DNA of 64,000 nucleotides, taken from Brachypterus glaber (taxonomy: Eukaryota; Arthropoda; Insecta; Coleoptera; Kateretidae). The stretch spans positions 11,385,340 through 11,449,339 of the forward strand of contig OY294050.1 of the NCBI GenBank assembly GCA_958510825.1. The letters are read 5' to 3'. The position numbers and the translations under genes were made by a program. This document shows positions 22,330 to 34,100 of this stretch, in pieces. Each line of letters begins with the position of its first letter. The stretch's first letter is position 1. The notes beneath the pieces are model-generated. The model was given only the letters and a program-made list of their open reading frames with translations, was not told the DNA's origin and searched no databases.

Positions 22330-23100
22330 CCCCAGAACGATAAGGACACAAAGCGAAGCAAATATGCAGGCTCTTTTCCAAGTGGACCATACACCTTCAA
22401 ATTCGTAAAAATTTTCGCCTGCGGCGCTACAGTTTTATTGCATTTAAACTTTAAATAGTAACACTTTTAAAATTAAAATAGACTATAAAATTTCTAAAAA
22501 ACTCGCCTGTGGCGCTAAAGCTTTTTTACTTCCCTAGAACGATAAGCGCACAAAGCGAAGCTAGTATGCAGTGTGAAGTGAACCATACAGCATCAAATTC
22601 GTAAAAATTTTCGCCTGCAGCGCTAGAGTTTTCTTGCATTTAAACTTTAAATAGTAACACTTTTAAAATTAAAAAAGTCTATATTTCTAAAAAAAAACGC
22701 CTGCAGCGCTATAGCTTTTTTACTCCCCCAGAACGATAAGGACACAAATCGAAGCAAATATGCAGGCTCTTTTCCAAGTGGAGCCTACAACTTTAAATTC
22801 GTAAAAATTTTCGCCTGCTGCGCTAGAGTTTTATTGCATTTAAACTTTAGATACTAACACTTCTAAAATTAAAATAGGCTATGAAATTTCTAAAAAAAAT
22901 TGCCTGCGGCTCTATAGCTTTTTACGTTCTTTTTTATTGAAGTTTGTAGAACCTAAGCTTGAAATTTGTAGAACCTAAGCTCGGAAATTTGTAAATATTT
23001 TCGCCTACGGCGCTAGAACTTATATCACTGTTTTAAAATTTAAATAGACCAGCACAGTTGTAAAATTTTTCACCTGCGGCGCTAGGGCTTTCTTATTTTT
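22330..23100 (+). repeat. satellite-like array, ~195-202-bp dimeric unit, GCGGCGCTAG family
   Basis: The motif (T)CGCCTGCGGCGCTAGAG or a variant starts at 22417, 22505, 22613, 22699, 22813, 22902, 23003 and (as ACCTG) 23072. Spacing alternates 86-89 and 101-114 bp, so two monomer types make a unit near 200 bp. A second marker, CCAGAACGATAAGGACACAA, recurs at about 22332, 22534 and 22728. Copies are about 85-90% alike. Open frames here are by-products. Confidence 0.75.
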
Positions 23101-23524
23101 TTTATTTAAATTTTTAAAACTTGTTTTGCGACTCGCGTAATTTCTCAAAGGCGGATCCCTTATACGAAAGCAGCAGAGGTATGAGTCACTGCAGGTTTTA
23201 TTGAATTTCCAGTACACCACCTTGTAAATACCACCTTGTAAAAAAATAAAGAATATTTATGTTTGTTTCATTATAAATCTGCTGTTCTTTGTATGCACTC
23301 GATACTGAGTCAAAATATTTCATTCCACAAAAACTATTTATCATTCACAAACTAAATCATGTTTGTATTCTTTGTACATAATTAGACTTAATTAGACTCG
23401 TACTGCTTCATTATTAGTACCTAATTGGATTGTGGTACTGAAAAAATAAATAAATAACTAATATTAATTAAGAAGCTCAAATTCCCTAGTTTTAGTAGCA
23501 AGATAGAACAGTGGTTCATTTTTT

Positions 23525-24440
23525 AACCCACTTCCAAAAAGGAGGAGGTTATCAATTCGACGTGTGACTGTTTTTTTTTATGTTTGTTCCCGCATAACTT
23601 TGGAACGAATGAACGAAGTTTGATGAAACTTTTTGCAACTTAAAGAGGGCATTCATGAGGTGATCCCGTTTTAATTTGACGCTCGGATAATGCCGGGTAA
23701 GCCGGATAATTAAGATAAATCTAATCATTTTAACGCAATTTCACTTAAAAACGGCTTAATTTGGTTCTACTACCAGCCAAATTTTTAGAGAAATATCGGA
23801 TAACTCGGATAAGCCGGATAAGTTGATTAATGGGTCACTTAAATATTACGGCACACTGAAAATCTTTTAAATGCCGCTAAACTTGATTCTCTAGACCTGT
23901 AATATTAAAATACCAAGAAAAAATGATAAATGTTGTAATTTTACCAAAAGGCGTTGTTTGATTATTACTTAACGCTTAAAGTTTAACAAGATTTTCTTTA
24001 GTATTTCGTTTAAAATAAGGTTGGTTGGACTCTTGGGCGCTGAACTAAAAATATTTTTTTATTTTTTAGAAATTTATCTTTAAGATAATGACATTACAAC
24101 GCACTAACAGTGCGTTGTGACGTCAGCAGCTTGCTGAGATGGAAGGACAACTATAATTTAGCTTAGATGAGGTTACAAATCTACACGTTCTGTGTCTCTA
24201 AAAAGTAAAAAATAAAAACTTTTCGTAAAAAAAATGAACCGACTTCTATGTCTCTAAAAAGTAAAAAATAAAAAATACTTAAGTCGGTGCCAATTTCACA
24301 GCAAACAATAATAAAATAATAAAAAAATAATAGTATGTAATTAACTTAGGGAATGGTGAAATTGGTACCGACTTAAGTATTTTTATTTTTTACTTTTTAG
24401 AGACATAGAAGTCGGTTAATTTTTTTTTGGGAAAAGTTTT
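23525..24440 (+). mobile_element. interspersed repeat with CACTTCCAAAAAGGAGGAGG head and GAAGTCGGTT tail
   Basis: Begins with CACTTCCAAAAAGGAGGAGG followed by TTATCAATTCGACG and a T-run, a head seen in widespread insect interspersed repeats. It ends in AGAAGTCGGTTAATTTT. The final part is an ~85-bp inverted repeat: GACTTCTATGTCTCTAAAAA at about 24240 and its complement at about 24390-24415, around an AT-rich loop. TGTCTCTAAAAAGTAAAAAA is also directly duplicated at about 24192. No protein frame. Confidence 0.5.
24096..24118. repeat. 10-bp-arm hairpin, ACAACGCACT/AGTGCGTTGT
   Basis: Perfect arms around AAC, followed by CAGCAGCTTGCTG, a second small palindrome. It lies inside the preceding interspersed repeat. 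Confidence 0.7.
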
Positions 24441-24983
24441 TATTTATAGATTTTTTACTCTTTTTTTTTTAATTTGTATACTATTTTAGTTATAGTATTA
24501 CCTAGTAAATACACAAAATGGATTAAAAACTACAATTTTATTGAATTGTCTTCTTTTAATCATCCTCATTGCAATTTATCTACTGCCATATTTTGCCCAA
24601 ATTGTAAAATTTTAAATTTAATGTTAAGTTATAATTGATATCTTTTATATAATTATTAAGGATGTGGATTCGTGATTGTCTATAATATTTCAAGGAAATT
24701 TTAAATTATTATTATTATTTTGTATTATTCAATTTTCATAAAAATCAATTAATATAATTAATATTAATTATAATTAAAGTGACTTAAATCAAAACTTTCA
24801 AGTTTAAAATGCATGACTTTCTTAAGTATTTTTTTTTCTGTCTAATTATATTGGAAATCTTAACAGTTTATTCAAATATCAACCGGTAAAGATACTTACT
24901 ATTCTGGATACTAAAAAACCGTAATAAAATCAACATTTAAATTTCTGTTTATTTTTACGTGTTCGTAAATCTTATTTTGGTAG

Positions 24984-25100
24984 AGCCACCGGCAGGAACG
25001 ATGCTCAATGCAGGAATGCCGAAAAGTGGCACTGAATTCAAACAGTCGGCATTAGAAAATACGGATGTAGTAGAAATACGCATGTTAAAACCGTCTGAAA
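24984..25100 (+). other. exon-like island of 39 codons (speculative)
   Basis: A 117-nt block flanked by a pyrimidine-rich tract and TTTTGGTAG on the left and GTGAGA on the right, as an internal exon would be. It is open in the frame EPPAGTMLNAGMPKSGTEFK and onward, lies in a 69-codon open frame, and has a more balanced composition than its surroundings. Its length is a multiple of three. It does not match the Dac sequence expected after exon 1, and no family is recognised. It could be an alternative or nested exon, a transposon scrap, or chance. Confidence 0.15.
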
Positions 25101-25560
25101 GTGAGACAGAGTCATTTCATTCAACAGACAGAGAAACTCTCTACTACTGGGTATCCCTAGGGATTTAAACGGCAGACTGTTTGACTGTAAATTGCATCAA
25201 CCTGTTGGATTTCCCATTCGAAGATAAATCTCCAGCACAATGACTGTTTGACTGTTTCCACGATTCGGAATTTGTACGAACCCCAACGTTTTGTTAAATG
25301 GGGTATTTCCCTTTCAAAGAACGATATTTATGCTTTATTTAGCATACCGAATATTTTCTTTATATCTTAAATAACATATTTACACCTTTATATTTTCTTG
25401 TTCCATTATTGGTAAGTAACAATCTAAAATTATAAAAATTATGTCTAATTTAGGTCCAGAGAAAAATTTTAGACTTTTCAATTGTCAAACGTTGGTGGTT
25501 GGCATTTTTTAACTAACAACCAAATCTCAATTGGGCAATTAAGATGTAATTATCGTTAAC

Positions 25561-25572
25561 TTCTATGAAATT
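25561..25572. repeat. left target-site duplication TTCTATGAAATT
   Basis: Identical to 26276-26287; bounds the Penelope-like insertion between them. Confidence 0.75.
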
Positions 25573-26275
25573 AAACCATAGAACAAATTGTTATCTCTCC
25601 AAAATATAAATTTAATTGTCTATTAAACAAACATTACAGCGACAATTGTTTCGACTTTTTTTAACATAAAGTCATTTTCAAGTTTTTAAATTTATAAACA
25701 AATTAACTTGAATATCCAAAGAAACTTTTTTCCTGGCGTAGTTTAGTTCTTTGTACCATCGGATCTTTTTGCTACGACTAGCATTAATCAAATTAAGAAA
25801 TTCTTGATCCTTACTCATATTGGAGTTGATTTAATAAACCATAGAACAAATTGTTATCTCTCCAAAATGACTTTATGTTAAAAAAAGTCGAAACAATTGT
25901 CGCTGTAATGTTTGTTTAATAGACAATTAAATTTATATTTTGGAGAGATAACAATTTGTTCTATGGTTTATTAAATCAACTCCAATATGAGTAAGGATCA
26001 AGAATTTCTTAATTTGATTAATGCTAGTCGTAGCAAAAAGATCCGATGGTACAAAGAACTAAACTACGCCAGGAAAAAAGTTTCTTTGGATATTCAAGTT
26101 AATTTGTTTATAAATTTAAAAACTTGAAAATGACTTTATGTTAAAAAAAGTCGAAACAATTGTCGCTGTAATGTTTGTTTAATAGACAATTAAATTTATA
26201 TTTTGGAGAGATAACAATTTGTTCTATGGTTTATTAAATCAACTCCAATATGAGTAAGGATCAAGAATTTCTTAA
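25573..26275. mobile_element. Penelope-like / retrozyme-like insertion built from a 263-bp unit
   Basis: Seen directly: 25573-25867 is the reverse complement of about 1.1 units; 25868-26130 is a full forward unit; 26131-26275 repeats the first 145 bases of the unit. The copies are virtually identical, so the insertion is young. A 12-bp duplication flanks the whole. Each unit begins with a motif GACTTT-loop-AAAGTC-GAAACAATTGTCG preceded by TTGAAAAT, which resembles the hammerhead-like motif of Penelope-like elements (CTGANGA, stem II, GAAAC, then a cleavage triplet GTC), although the CTGANGA box is degenerate. Partially inverted plus tandem termini are typical of Penelope-like insertions, and tandem units of this size resemble animal retrozymes. 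No reverse transcriptase is present, so it would need help in trans. Class assignment is inference. Confidence 0.6.
25987..26127 (+). other. 46-codon ORF within the 263-bp unit
   Basis: Starts MSKDQEFLNLINASRSKKIR and is lysine/arginine-rich. The mirrored copy (25678-25818, - strand) carries the same frame, and the partial third copy starts it again at 26250. No known domain. The stop codon overlaps the degenerate hammerhead-like core. Could be a leader peptide fragment or non-functional. Confidence 0.25.
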
Positions 26276-26287
26276 TTCTATGAAATT
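26276..26287. repeat. right target-site duplication TTCTATGAAATT
   Basis: Second copy of the 12-bp word at 25561-25572. The first two bases could also belong to the element, so the duplication is 10-12 bp. Confidence 0.75.
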
Positions 26288-27690
26288 GTAACTCATTAAT
26301 GAAACATTTTGATCATGTTTCATCTGAAAATTTTTTTCTTATATTTCTACTCAGGAAAGAGTCTACCCATAGTTGTCATAAAATGTAGCAGTTGAGGGAT
26401 ATATAAGCATTTCTGAGTACTATTTTTGTAATTTAGGCAATCTTTACTTAAGTTACAGGAATGATAACTAGTCTACAAAAATGCTTGCCAGAAAGTATAG
26501 CAGTGGCTCTTAAAAAAGTGTCACCCAACTGATAAAGACCAGACTTTTCACATCCAAATAATTAGGAATTCAAATATTGTTTTTATATATTTTTACTATA
26601 CTCTGAATACTTAAGTAACTATTACCTTTATGTACAATGTGCGCAAAGAGCAGACTAACACAGACCATATTCTACATATAAGATCGTGACTAAAGTTAAA
26701 TATACATATAATATAGACCTGTTAGTTTGAAACAGTTTGAGGGGATTTGTAGTCAATAAAATATACAATCAGTACATCTGAATGACCTTCTATATATTGA
26801 AACCGGTCAAGTGAACTTTTTTAAAATTTTAACTCTTTAAATTGTAACTCTAAGATTTAAATATAAGAATGGATCAGTTTTGTTTAACTCATCATCATCA
26901 AGAGTGGTTTGAGGAAATTTTTCTTTCCATCCTATTACTAGCCAGCTCTGTCATTTCCCTATGTTTCTAAACCTTCTAACTACCAGCTCGCTCTCAAAAG
27001 AACTGGGTGTTTTTCTATATATTTTTTATTCCAGGAAGTAAAAAAATGAAGTTTATAGGGTGTCTATAAGACCATATTTTGAGGTATATCACGTAATGTA
27101 TTCAATAATTTTTCGTTTTTCAAAAATGATCTTGAAAAAAAATGTATTTATTTTTGTTATTTTTTATTTTTAAATATTTAGTTTTGTAAGTATTTGGAAA
27201 ATGCACTATACTATTTACTGTAAATAATATATATTGGAATGAGTAGCATTACATATCTTCACGGCTTGTTATGATATATTATCTAATGTTAATTATTTAG
27301 AAGTCAAATATTGGTTTAGTTAAGCAAGTTTTCTTCCTCAGTAAAAATTAAAAAATGCTACAATTAGGCATATAAAACACCCCATAAACGAAATTGTTCA
27401 TTTGTATGACAGAATTTCTGTTCGCTTAATTCCATTTGGCAAATTTGTGTCGTTTGAATACGCAGTTAAATTTTAACGGGTTTTCACTTTTCGTGAAAAG
27501 CGCAATTACACACCGCTTTTCACTTGAATTGAATATTTGTTTTGTCGTTTTGTTTTCCATATTTCATTTGATATCCAGTGCTTTGTGATTTTGATTATTT
27601 AATTTTCTCGCCAAAAATTGGAAAATGATTTATCAAAAATCAAAAATTACTGTTATTGATGTTCTGGGAAATTAAAATTGTAAAATTAAA
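26288..27690. other. intron, no gene; one element fragment
   Basis: Non-coding. 27130-27240 includes ATTTGGAAAATGCACTATAC and TATTTACTGTAAAT, which match the arms of the element at 45298-45788, so a truncated copy is likely. CATATCTTCACGGCTTGTTA near 27253 recurs near 39046 and complemented near 45283. Confidence 0.45.
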
Positions 27691-27694
27691 TATA

Positions 27695-28404
27695 CAGGGT
27701 GATTAATAACTGGCATGCCAATATTTTGAGAGGTAATTCTGCGTCCAAAATTATAAAAAAAGTTCCTATAAAGGTTGGTCCTTAAATGAGCTCTAAGGGC
27801 CCTTTAAAATTGTAATAAAAATAAGGTTTTTAATTAATAACTCTGGTACTTTTTAAGCTAGAGCGACGAGCTTTTGCATGTATACTAGTATTAATAAGGG
27901 TATTAGTTTATATTAATTTATTTTTTTTTTAATTTATTCAGAGGCGTCCTTAGACTGAAAAATGTATTAGGCTTAACACATTTTTGCCCCAAACTTTTTT
28001 TTTCGATTTTTTGTAAAAAATATGTATTCCTTGAGTAAAAATACATGAAAAAATTTCATATAGTGTAACACTGTAGGAGCAACTTAAAAAAAATGCATTT
28101 AAGAGGAAGTAACATTTTGTGCCACCAAAAACGTTACTTTTTAAAATGCTATTACTCCTTTAATATTAAAGTTAGGTGTTGTGTTGAAGAATAATTTTTT
28201 GCTCAGTTTTAAATGAAGAATCACCCTGCAGCATTAAAATTTTATTGATGCTTTTTTGTGGTTCCTCATTCAATATGTCATCTTCGAAGCGTCGTAGCTC
28301 CCGTAAGGCTCATTTACGAACCAACCTTTATAGAAACTTTTTTTCATATTTTTGGATGTAGATTCACCTCTTTAATTTTGGCATGGCAGTTACTGATCAC
28401 ACTG
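27695..28404 (+). mobile_element. complete ~710-bp foldback element, CAGGGTGATCAGTAACTG family
   Basis: Left end CAGGGTGATTAATAACTGGC and right end, complemented, CAGTGTGATCAGTAACTGCC. The arms extend about 150 bp through GGTTGGTCCTTAAATGAGCT and its mirror. The centre has TGCCACCAAAAACGTTAC. A second copy lies at 60942-61485 in opposite orientation. No transposase, so it is non-autonomous. Confidence 0.75.
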
Positions 28405-29265
28405 TTTAATTTCTTAAAACTTGAACTAAAAATCTAAAATAAAACCATTTAATTATGCATAACATAATGCGTTACATATTCTGTATTTAATAATACTGAT
28501 ACCAATACAAAAGTAGAATATAATAAAATATATCAAACAAGATTACTATCAGAGTCAAACGTTCAAACACATGATGATTTAAACATATATTACATATTAG
28601 GTATATTAATTATTATCGAATTATACGTTTAATTAATTTAATTAATAATTATGATATGTAAATTAATTATAATATTGATGTTATTTGTTTGCAGTTAATT
28701 TTATATTTATTATTCTCTGCATGTTATGTATATTAATTTGTTATATATGTATAACTTATAAAATCTCGTATAAGACATAAATGACGTAAAAGTTCATATA
28801 AATATTTTGGCTGTTCATTTCTAAAAACATATATTTTTTTAATTGTTATGATTGATTTTTTTATTTGTTATTAGTTAAATAAAATTCTTATTTAGTTAAC
28901 AGAAATATTTGATTTTGTTAATTTGGCATAGAAGACTCTGCTAAGCATATCCCATATAATTGTTTGTTTATAATAGAAAATAAATAAAAATTGTTTAATT
29001 TTCACTTAAAATATGGATAGGTATACTAAGTTTAAAAAATAAATTCAGTCTGTCTAGCTTTAATTAGTTTTTTATATATATATCTTAAGAGAGATAGTAT
29101 ACAGGTTATTCAGAAATAAGGTACAAAATTTTATACAGAGAGAGCTATCTCTATAGAGACTAACAGAAAGGGCCCTAGGGATAACCTAAAAGCAAATAAA
29201 TGCTTCTCCGAATCTGAGTGTCATATGGATATGTCATTTGAATTCTAATTCATACTACACTATAC
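28405..29265. other. intron, AT-rich, one isolated element end
   Basis: 28600-28760 is almost pure A/T with many ATTAATTA words. 29100-29135 (ACAGGTTATTCAGAAATAAG then GTACAAAATT) is the complement of the right end of the element at 7080-7664, without its other arm. Confidence 0.45.
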
Positions 29266-29267
29266 TG

Positions 29268-29401
29268 CCCTACTACGCTAGAAAGCAGTAACTCCATTTG
29301 TCTCATAGCAACGTTTTCACGCCAACTCTGATGTAATATTTTGAAAAAGTCCAAACGCTGCTATGCGACAAATAAAGTTACTGCTTTCTAGCGTAGTAGG
29401 G
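29268..29401. mobile_element. hairpin MITE, CCCTACTACGCTAGAAAGC family
   Basis: CCCTACTACGCTAGAAAGCA at 29268 and its complement ending at 29401 form about 45-bp arms continuing through TTGTC(T/G)CATAGCA. The outer flanks ACTATACT and AGTATA may extend the symmetry. Non-coding. Confidence 0.7.
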
Positions 29402-29974
29402 ATATATAGGTATAGTATACCTAAATTTATTTTAAGTGATAATGAATCTCTTTTTTTGCATAGTTCAATGAATGCCGCCCAAGAAGAATTTGCTATTTTA
29501 TTTTTAATTTAGCGAGTTAACGGTATGCAAATGTATTCCCATAGAAAAAAATAATTGATTTAATAAAAGGCCAATTAAAAGTATGTTGTGTGTGAAGTAT
29601 TAATTTTTTTTCTTCTTTCCTCTATCGAACATATATATTCAAATGTTCGCACAATAAAGTATTTGTTTCCGTATAAATCTAGCAACAATAATTAATAGTG
29701 TACTTCCAAATAAAAGGTACCATTCTACCAACAGCCAATAAGCTGATGGTATAAAGTTATTCAGAGAAGCGCCGGTACTGTACCTAAGTGCCTATTCACA
29801 GGCTCGCATAAGAACATAAGAGATCAACGTTATGTTTTACTGTAACAACTTGTATTCTATAACTAAAGTTTCAAGGGGTTCCAAATAGGCAAAATTCTCA
29901 TTTGTTATTTACTAAGGTAAGAAATTCTCAATGTAGTCCATAAAAAAATTGCTGTTTTATAAAATCCGGAGGTA

Positions 29975-30112
29975 AAGCAAAAATTTGTAACTAACTACAC
30001 CAGTGTTTATAAATTTAAAAATGGTGTCAGGCTGACGCCCCTTGGTCAGCTAACTTGCCCTCAGAAAATGAAACATTTTCCACCTCAGTATATAATATAC
30101 TATTTTAAGCTT
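29975..30112. repeat. hairpin-module fragment (TATATAATATACTA family)
   Basis: GTTTATAAATTTAAAAATGG, GTCAGCTAACTTGCCCTCAG and TTTTCCACCTCAGTATATAA appear in the same order at 42838-43082, where about 115 bp are inserted. The end TATATAATATACTA also closes the module at 40342-40508. Confidence 0.55.
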
Positions 30113-31925
30113 TGAACAACAACTTGGAACCTTTTCTTGTAAAAGTAGGTACATAATGTTTAATTAGTGTATAAGCAAGATATTTATATGAAATGTTCTG
30201 TAAAGATCTCATGATATTAGACGAACGAAAGATATTATAATTATTTTAATAGCGATGTGAATAATTATTATTCTTACCATTCTCGTTCTGTTACAACTAT
30301 TTCAACAGTTATATTTTCGCATTCAAATAATACATACAATTAATAAAATAATAAACAAATATTTTTCGTGGGAATAGGTATTTAATATTAGACTTAAATC
30401 TATAAACGTTTCTATTACAAATCATTTTAACTAAAAATTTGTAAATCCCAATTTAGCTTGGAGTTTGGGTTACACTGTGTATTACACTGTCTGGAAGCCC
30501 AACTCAGCTTAGAGTCAATATGAACACCTAAAAATTTAGCGAAATCTTTTATATCACTAAAAACTAAACTTTTAATAGTACTTGCTTGTAAATAAATATG
30601 AAAGGATAATCAAGAAATTATTAGATTATGCTTAACCACCGAGGTTTAAATTGTGGCGGATTGAGGTTATACTTGTTTAGTGCGTGCACTAAAACTAATT
30701 AATCGTACTTATTAATGAAATAAATCTGTTAGATATTAGGCAGGATGTGTAGTTTAGACGTGGTTTTGCGGTTTTAAGGGTCGGACGGTTGACCCTTTGG
30801 CGGAAAACGGGCAAATATCATCAAGCTGGCCAGGGAAAAACCCCTTTATGCAATAGTCTATTTGGTGCACACAGTGGAAACAAAATTACTATTATGGGAA
30901 AATAATGCTTTTCTGTTCATGTTTTGTTTGCTCTTGAGCAGTGCTAAATTAGCACACAAGTTACTAAAGAAAGCTAAATTCATACTTTAGTTTAAATATA
31001 AGCTTTTGCAATTCATATTGGCAGTGCCGGGAATAGCCAGCACGAACCCGGGCAAAGAAGGTTGTTAGGGCCCCCCAATTTAAAAACATATATATAAATT
31101 TAAATAAAAGTAGAGTATTTTGGCATTGAAGACGAACGAAGTCTTAATTAAATATATGAGGACCGTCCCAGTGACTTTGTACAGTAGCAGGAGCGAAATA
31201 GTACATAGTATGTAATACATATGTACTACATACCACTTCTTGGCCGATCCAACTACATTATTATTTTATAGAATCAATTTATATTTTAAATATAAATACT
31301 TTATTTTTAATATTGTATTTTCGAATTATAATTCAGATGAATATATCAGGTCAATTACATTAACAGTAAATTCTAAAAGCTTTTTAGAAAGGGTAGTGAA
31401 CATTTTTTGGTACCAGCAGCCTTAATTTAAAAGTAGAACGAATCGACAAGAATATATTAACATATTCATATTAACAAATTTGCCATTTTGTTCTCTTTTA
31501 GATCCCACTGTGTGTTTGTATATTTGTGCAGTGCTAACATATGCAATTAATGGCGAAACACTGTATATAGCAGTGTAAATAAACCTCTGGTTTGCCAATT
31601 GTATCCCAAGTGCCATTGTGAGGTCTGTATTAATATGTTTGAGCCCCGTATCGTATACAATATCTATTTGGTTTGCAGTAATTAGATTATGAGGGCTCCT
31701 GATAAGTTAGCTTGTGACAATCCAATACAATCCCATTCAATAATGCATTTAATACATTATTATGCGCAAAAGTACCATACAGTAAATAAAACAATCGATG
31801 TTTATTACTCAAAATAATAGTTATGATATATTAACCAGACTATCATTTACAAGATGTAAATAAAAAGTGAATATTATTAATTTTTTTCTTTGTCTAGTTA
31901 TAAATATTTTGTATTATATATCAAT
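30113..31925. other. intron, no gene
   Basis: Mixed AT-rich DNA. 30640-30850 has a more even composition (for example GGGTCGGACGGTTGACCC, a near palindrome), and 31020-31080 resembles repeat debris. Nothing else is recognised. Confidence 0.4.
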
Positions 31926-31929
31926 TTTA

Positions 31930-32350
31930 TATTGTTAACCGCTGGGGTGTTTTATCGGAGGACCTTTGTGACGTGAGGCAAAAGGGACTTACTTGTATTG
32001 TTCCAGGTGTCTTCTTGTACTTGGGCCCAAGATGATGTTTCCTCGGAGGAATGGCTTAAGCCCTATTTGCAACTCGTTCTACGCGAAATGTTATTTATTG
32101 GATGTATTTTCCATAGCGTGATTCATTCCGAATAACTATTGTTATTTTTGTTTTTTGGAAGCGATAGTGGCTTGAGTATCGCGCCCCTGACGAATTTAAC
32201 GTATTGTCCGGACCGTGCTGTTTTACGATCTCATTTAAATTACATTGAAATATCTCCTGAAGCCAGCAACTTCAGGTAGTACGTGATGCGCATGAAACCT
32301 TATACTTGTCCGCATAAGGGACCAAAAAAATCTACTATATACAGGATGAA
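31930..32350. promoter_or_regulatory. high-complexity intronic block, candidate enhancer (speculative)
   Basis: About 420 bp with clearly higher G+C than the flanks, no open frame, no inverted-repeat ends and no match to the repeat families in this window. It contains a small hairpin CCTGAAGCCAGCAACTTCAGG-like word near 32258. Unique, balanced DNA in a developmental-gene intron is a reasonable place to look for regulatory function; nothing in the sequence proves it. Confidence 0.2.
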
Positions 32351-33091
32351 AACCAAACATATATCATTATTAGGAGACGAAGGTCCTTCATACTAAAGAT
32401 CATACATGCATTCACGGGGTCCAGTTGTTAAACAATTAAAATCACCATATTTATAACTCAGTTTTATTCTGAATATTACTCTCCTTTATTTTCAATAGCG
32501 GTGATTATATTATCATCCTTCTTTAACAGCCACCTGGCGGTGGAATATGACCAAACTATGAAATAGTGATACGCACAGATTCTATGAGTGGCAAGAACTA
32601 ATATAAGTCAGGGCCTTCTGGATTTTTTCTTAGTTACGAAATATTTGCGCAGAGAGCCTCTACTGGAGACCTTCACTGAGGATCGGTTACTTTAGTGCAT
32701 ACTAAACGTTTTTGCGTATATGGAACTCACCAAGGTTTAGTAAAATTTAGTAATTTAGTAAAATATAAGCCTAAAAGACAAAAATATTAAATACTTAAAG
32801 CTGACTTACTTAGGACCTATTACCACTTTTATCTCTCAAATTTTAAACAAATTTAATATTGTATGTACGTTTAAGTCTCTTTTTACAATAAAATCGCTTT
32901 TTTCAAAAACCAAAGATAGAGTCCAGTTGTTAAATAAAAATGGAGTTTATCAATTTTTTTATTCACTTCTTCACCTTAAAAGTGTCAAAATATAAGTACA
33001 ACCTTGCAATTTCTGCATTCCTCCTCGTTTTTTTATAAGAAGTTTTTAATTTATAACTTTAAATAGAAATTTAATACAATCCAGAACTTCA

Positions 33092-33108
33092 ATTCCACAT
33101 TTTAACTT
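33092..33108. repeat. SINE target-site duplication, left copy
   Basis: ATTCCACATTTTAACTT, identical to 33256-33272. Confidence 0.85.
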
Positions 33109-33255
33109 TTTTTTTAATTTTTTTTTAAAGGCATTCAACCGTATCGGTTATAGCCTATTTATATGTCGTTTATAAAGCAGTAAGTAATAGAAATTTTAAA
33201 GACACCACTACACATCCATGCCCAAGGCGGGATTCGAACCCGCGACCTCGGTGTT
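33109..33255 (-). mobile_element. 5'-truncated tRNA-derived SINE, 147 bp
   Basis: On the - strand the insertion opens with the 3' half of a tRNA: GAGGTCGCGGGTTCGAATCC, containing a perfect RNA polymerase III B box (GGTTCGAATCC). It is followed by CGCCTTGGGCATGGATGTG, a tRNA-unrelated body common in arthropod SINEs, and finishes in an A-rich tail (33109-33130 read as T on the + strand). The A box is missing. A perfect 17-bp target-site duplication brackets it, so this is a bona fide LINE-mobilised insertion. Too short and truncated to be transcribed from its own promoter. Confidence 0.85.
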
Positions 33256-33272
33256 ATTCCACATTTTAACTT
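33256..33272. repeat. SINE target-site duplication, right copy
   Basis: Second copy of ATTCCACATTTTAACTT. Confidence 0.85.
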
Positions 33273-34100
33273 GAACTTCTTATATAACAACATAACTAAG
33301 ATAACAACAGTAATTAATGGTGAATTATCAAAAGCAACGCCGACAGAAATAGTTGGCGACCATTGGTCGCACATTTATATAACAAATGATAATATTTAAA
33401 TATATATGTAATTAAGGTGTTACAAGTTTACAAATTGCAATGCAGGTATTTATTTTGATTGCATATGTTTATGCTAAATGTTGATATAATTTGTATGATG
33501 AACATGTGCACATATAACTACACTACATTTGTTTATTTAAATGAAGATCTGCAGTGTTTGCAATTATATCGTTAAATACCAATTGAGAACTGCAAAAGGG
33601 CTGTGCAACTAGCAATTTTTCTCATTAGGGTTTACAACAAATTACCATTAATACAGAATTAATATAGTGTAAAAATGAATTAAAACAGCTGCTCCATTAT
33701 AGATATCCATAAGCAAAACACGGTGAAAAAATATAAACCACTGTGACCTCATTTTTTGGGATGAGCTTTTAAAAAAAATCATATTTTTCGAGTGCAATGA
33801 GCCAAATCATATTCTACGGATCTTTGAACTTTATGAAAAGGCATTGTTGAATTGTAGAGGCTTAATCGGATACTCCACACAACAATAGTATATGCTACTG
33901 TGTCTATCTCTCGCTGTTAAATAAATTCCTCCCCAATATACCATATTTCGTTTCCCCCTAACCTCGGGCAATAATAATAATAATATGGATTATATCTTAC
34001 AATGCTACATTGTGTATTTAGAAATATGTATCATCGTACCCGCGCGTTTAATCAAATGCGTACAGATATATCGCAATACTACTCTATTGTATTCTATACA
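33273..34100. other. intron, no gene
   Basis: AT-rich; a short ATA/ATT repeat near 33968-33984. Nothing else recognised. Confidence 0.5.

Noticed and set aside
22330..23100. CRISPR-like array
   Set aside because: Units are ~200 bp, AT-rich spacers are related to each other, and the DNA is eukaryotic; it is a satellite.
33221..33255. tRNA gene on the - strand
   Set aside because: Only the T-arm half is present, inside a 147-bp insertion with a target duplication and an A-rich tail.
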